From Microvirga calopogonii (GTDB lineage: Bacteria; Pseudomonadota; Alphaproteobacteria; Rhizobiales; Beijerinckiaceae): a DNA stretch of 64,000 bases. Positions 62,590 to 64,000 of the stretch are shown one piece after another; position 1 is the stretch's first letter; each line of letters starts with the position of its first letter. A program made the translations under genes and the position numbers. The DNA is taken from assembly GCF_003347665.1 (NCBI RefSeq), contig NZ_QDGA01000013.1:57770-121769 (forward strand), read 5' to 3'. The notes under the pieces are model-generated. The model was not told the origin of the DNA and did not search any database. It saw only the letters and a program-made list of their open reading frames with translations.

Positions 62590-63798
62590 ATGATCCCCGT
62601 TCTCATCGTTCTCAATGCAGGGTCATCGAGCCTCAAGTTACAGGTCTACGACATATTCGACGGCGCAGAGCCGCGGCTCGTCTGGAAAGGCCTGTACGAA
62701 GGGCTGGGGGGCTCTGCGCATTTTATCGTCAAGGATGCGGGCGGCGCCATGCTCGACGAGATGACCTGGAGCTCCGGTGATCGGATCGGGCACGAGGAGG
62801 CGCTGATGCACCTCGTCTCGTGGCTGAGCCAGTTCCGGGAGGAGCGCAAGCCTATCGCCATCGGGCACCGGGTGGTTCATGGCGGCGAGGCGTTCTCCAC
62901 TCCTGTGCTGGTCGATGACTCCGTCATTCAGAGGCTTGAGGCGCTCGTGCCGCTTGCACCCTTGCACCAGCCCCACAACCTGGAGCCGATCCGGATCGTG
63001 CGCCGCCGCCTGCCGGGGATGCCGCAGGTCGCCTGCTTCGATACCGCCTTCCACCAGACGCAAACGGACATTGCCACCCTGTTCGCCCTGCCGCGCGAGA
63101 TGCGCGAGCGCGGCGTGCGGCGCTATGGCTTCCATGGCCTGTCCTACGACTACATCGCGTCGGTACTGAAGGACTACGACCCGCAACTCGCGAAGGGACG
63201 GGTGATCGTCGCGCATCTTGGTAATGGCGCGAGCCTGTGCGCCCTCAACGGCGGCGTCAGCGCTGCGACGACCATGGGCTTTTCTGCCCTCGACGGTCTG
63301 CCAATGGGGACGCGCTGCGGCGCTGTCGATGCCGGGGTGATCTTCTTCATGCTGCGGGAGATGAGGCTCAGCCCGGCGGAGGCCGAGAGCGTGCTGTACA
63401 AAAAGTCCGGGCTGCTTGGGGTTTCCGGCATCTCGAACGACATGCGGGTGCTGCGCTCTAAGGCGGCGAGCGATCCGAATGCCAGGCGCGCCATCGACCT
63501 GTTCGTGTACCGCATCACCCGAGAGATCGGCTCGCTCGTGGCGGCGCTGGGGGGGCTCGACGGGCTCGTCTTCACCGCGGGTATCGGCGAGAACGACGTG
63601 GCGACCCGCGCCGAGGTGATCGCCGGCCTCGGATGGGCCGGGCTCAACCTCGACGAGGCGGCCAACCGCAGTGGCGGCCCACGGATCTCCTCCGGGTCCG
63701 GACCCACCGCGTGGGTCATCCCCACCAACGAAGAGCTTGTGATCGCCCGACAGACGCGCAGCGTGCTCGGCGCGACACGGGCCAAACTTGCATCCTGA
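62590..63798 (+). CDS. ackA: Acetate kinase
   Basis: 402 residues. Signature 1 VLNAGSSSLKLQVYD, signature 2 at GHRVVHGGEAFSTP, catalytic Asp in CFDTAFHQT, the Arg in RRYGFHGLSYDYI, VAHLGNGASLCAL, and FTAGIGEND near the end: all acetate/propionate kinase motifs. GGAGG lies upstream of ATG 62590. It converts acetyl phosphate and ADP to acetate and ATP. Confidence 0.93.
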   Translation: MIPVLIVLNAGSSSLKLQVYDIFDGAEPRLVWKGLYEGLGGSAHFIVKDAGGAMLDEMTWSSGDRIGHEEALMHLVSWLSQFREERKPIAIGHRVVHGGEAFSTPVLVDDSVIQRLEALVPLAPLHQPHNLEPIRIVRRRLPGMPQVACFDTAFHQTQTDIATLFALPREMRERGVRRYGFHGLSYDYIASVLKDYDPQLAKGRVIVAHLGNGASLCALNGGVSAATTMGFSALDGLPMGTRCGAVDAGVIFFMLREMRLSPAEAESVLYKKSGLLGVSGISNDMRVLRSKAASDPNARRAIDLFVYRITREIGSLVAALGGLDGLVFTAGIGENDVATRAEVIAGLGWAGLNLDEAANRSGGPRISSGSGPTAWVIPTNEELVIARQTRSVLGATRAKLAS

Positions 63799-63815
63799 CC
63801 ACGGAGATTGATGCC

Positions 63816-64000
63816 ATGGAAACCCTGAAGACAAAGCCGGACGAGTCCACCGCCCAGCAGGAGCTTGGGGATGAGACGTTCATGTCGGCGTCCGATCTGC
63901 GGAACTACATGACCGAGATGCAGATGGCGAAGGCCACCAAGTCCGTCGAGGGCATGGACCGCGCCGAGAAGGCGCGCCAGGATCTGATCAAGCGCCTGTC
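63816..64000 (+). CDS. Hypothetical protein (partial, runs off right edge)
   Basis: The frame from ATG 63816 stays open to the end (61 codons). Charged helical sequence with SASDLRNYMTEMQMAKATKS and DRAEKARQDLIKRL. CGGAG lies about ten bases upstream. No family recognised. Same strand and 17 bases after ackA, so probably in that operon. Confidence 0.55.
   Translation, partial: METLKTKPDESTAQQELGDETFMSASDLRNYMTEMQMAKATKSVEGMDRAEKARQDLIKRL

Noticed and set aside
62638..63834. 398-codon frame antisense to ackA
   Set aside because: ackA on the plus strand has all family signatures; the antisense frame is a codon-bias shadow.

Overview
The window reads as GC-rich alphaproteobacterial DNA of the Hyphomicrobiales. 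It is most like the Methylobacteriaceae (Microvirga/Methylobacterium), and most like a secondary replicon (megaplasmid or chromid). The reasons are RepA, RepB and RepC proteins of the repABC family, many copies of the repABC-type centromere palindrome GTTNNCNNNNGNNAAC, abundant insertion sequences and their wrecks, and typical families such as DUF2092, RHE_PE00001-like fragments and a pta-ackA pair. The organism assignment is inference from gene content.

Layout: 1-3.8 kb holds an amidohydrolase (cut by the left edge), an M81 peptidase and a divergent LysR regulator. A DapF-like racemase with an altered active-site motif follows at 3.8-4.7 kb, then an intact IS630-type element. 5.9-10.5 kb is a cluster of exported proteins: an excalibur protein, a thermonuclease, a trypsin-like protease and a NUC1-type nuclease with an overlapping small partner. 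10.6-12.7 kb contains repC with a predicted antisense RNA in its leader. 12.8-14.4 kb is an IS6 element joining two unrelated broken genes.

14.8-28.0 kb is a catabolic locus with a divergent promoter at about 23.6 kb. Leftward run a GntR regulator, a TIM-barrel epimerase, a polar amino-acid-type ABC transporter, type II dehydroquinase, a Gfo/Idh/MocA oxidoreductase and a 3-dehydroshikimate dehydratase. Rightward run an intradiol dioxygenase, a hydratase, a HpaI-type aldolase, a solute-binding-like protein and a shikimate-dehydrogenase-like protein. Together they suggest uptake of quinate/shikimate-like compounds and conversion to aromatic ring-cleavage products.

28-42 kb is a mobile-element mosaic around the partition module. 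repA-repB, eight perfect parS-like palindromes, a frameshifted streptomycin-kinase gene, a serine recombinase and a PIN toxin/antitoxin pair lie between two inverted copies of a roughly 300-bp sequence, each abutting an IS66 end. No repC follows repB, so the repABC set is split by about 19 kb. 42.4-46 kb carries a hydrolase-adenylate cyclase fusion and a metallopeptidase.

46-47.2 kb holds three tRNA-like sequences whose 3' halves are good and 5' halves are degenerate. They are followed by an AT-richer island (47.8-51.4 kb) encoding a NdpA/YejK-like nucleoid-associated protein and two membrane proteins of unknown family. This is the best candidate for an undescribed (possibly defensive) system. 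51.9-61.3 kb contains a tannase/feruloyl esterase, an outer-membrane barrel, an AI-2E-type transporter, several small exported proteins including one built from a tandem repeat, a DUF2092 protein and an AraC-type HTH protein. The right end holds pta-ackA and the start of a small gene.
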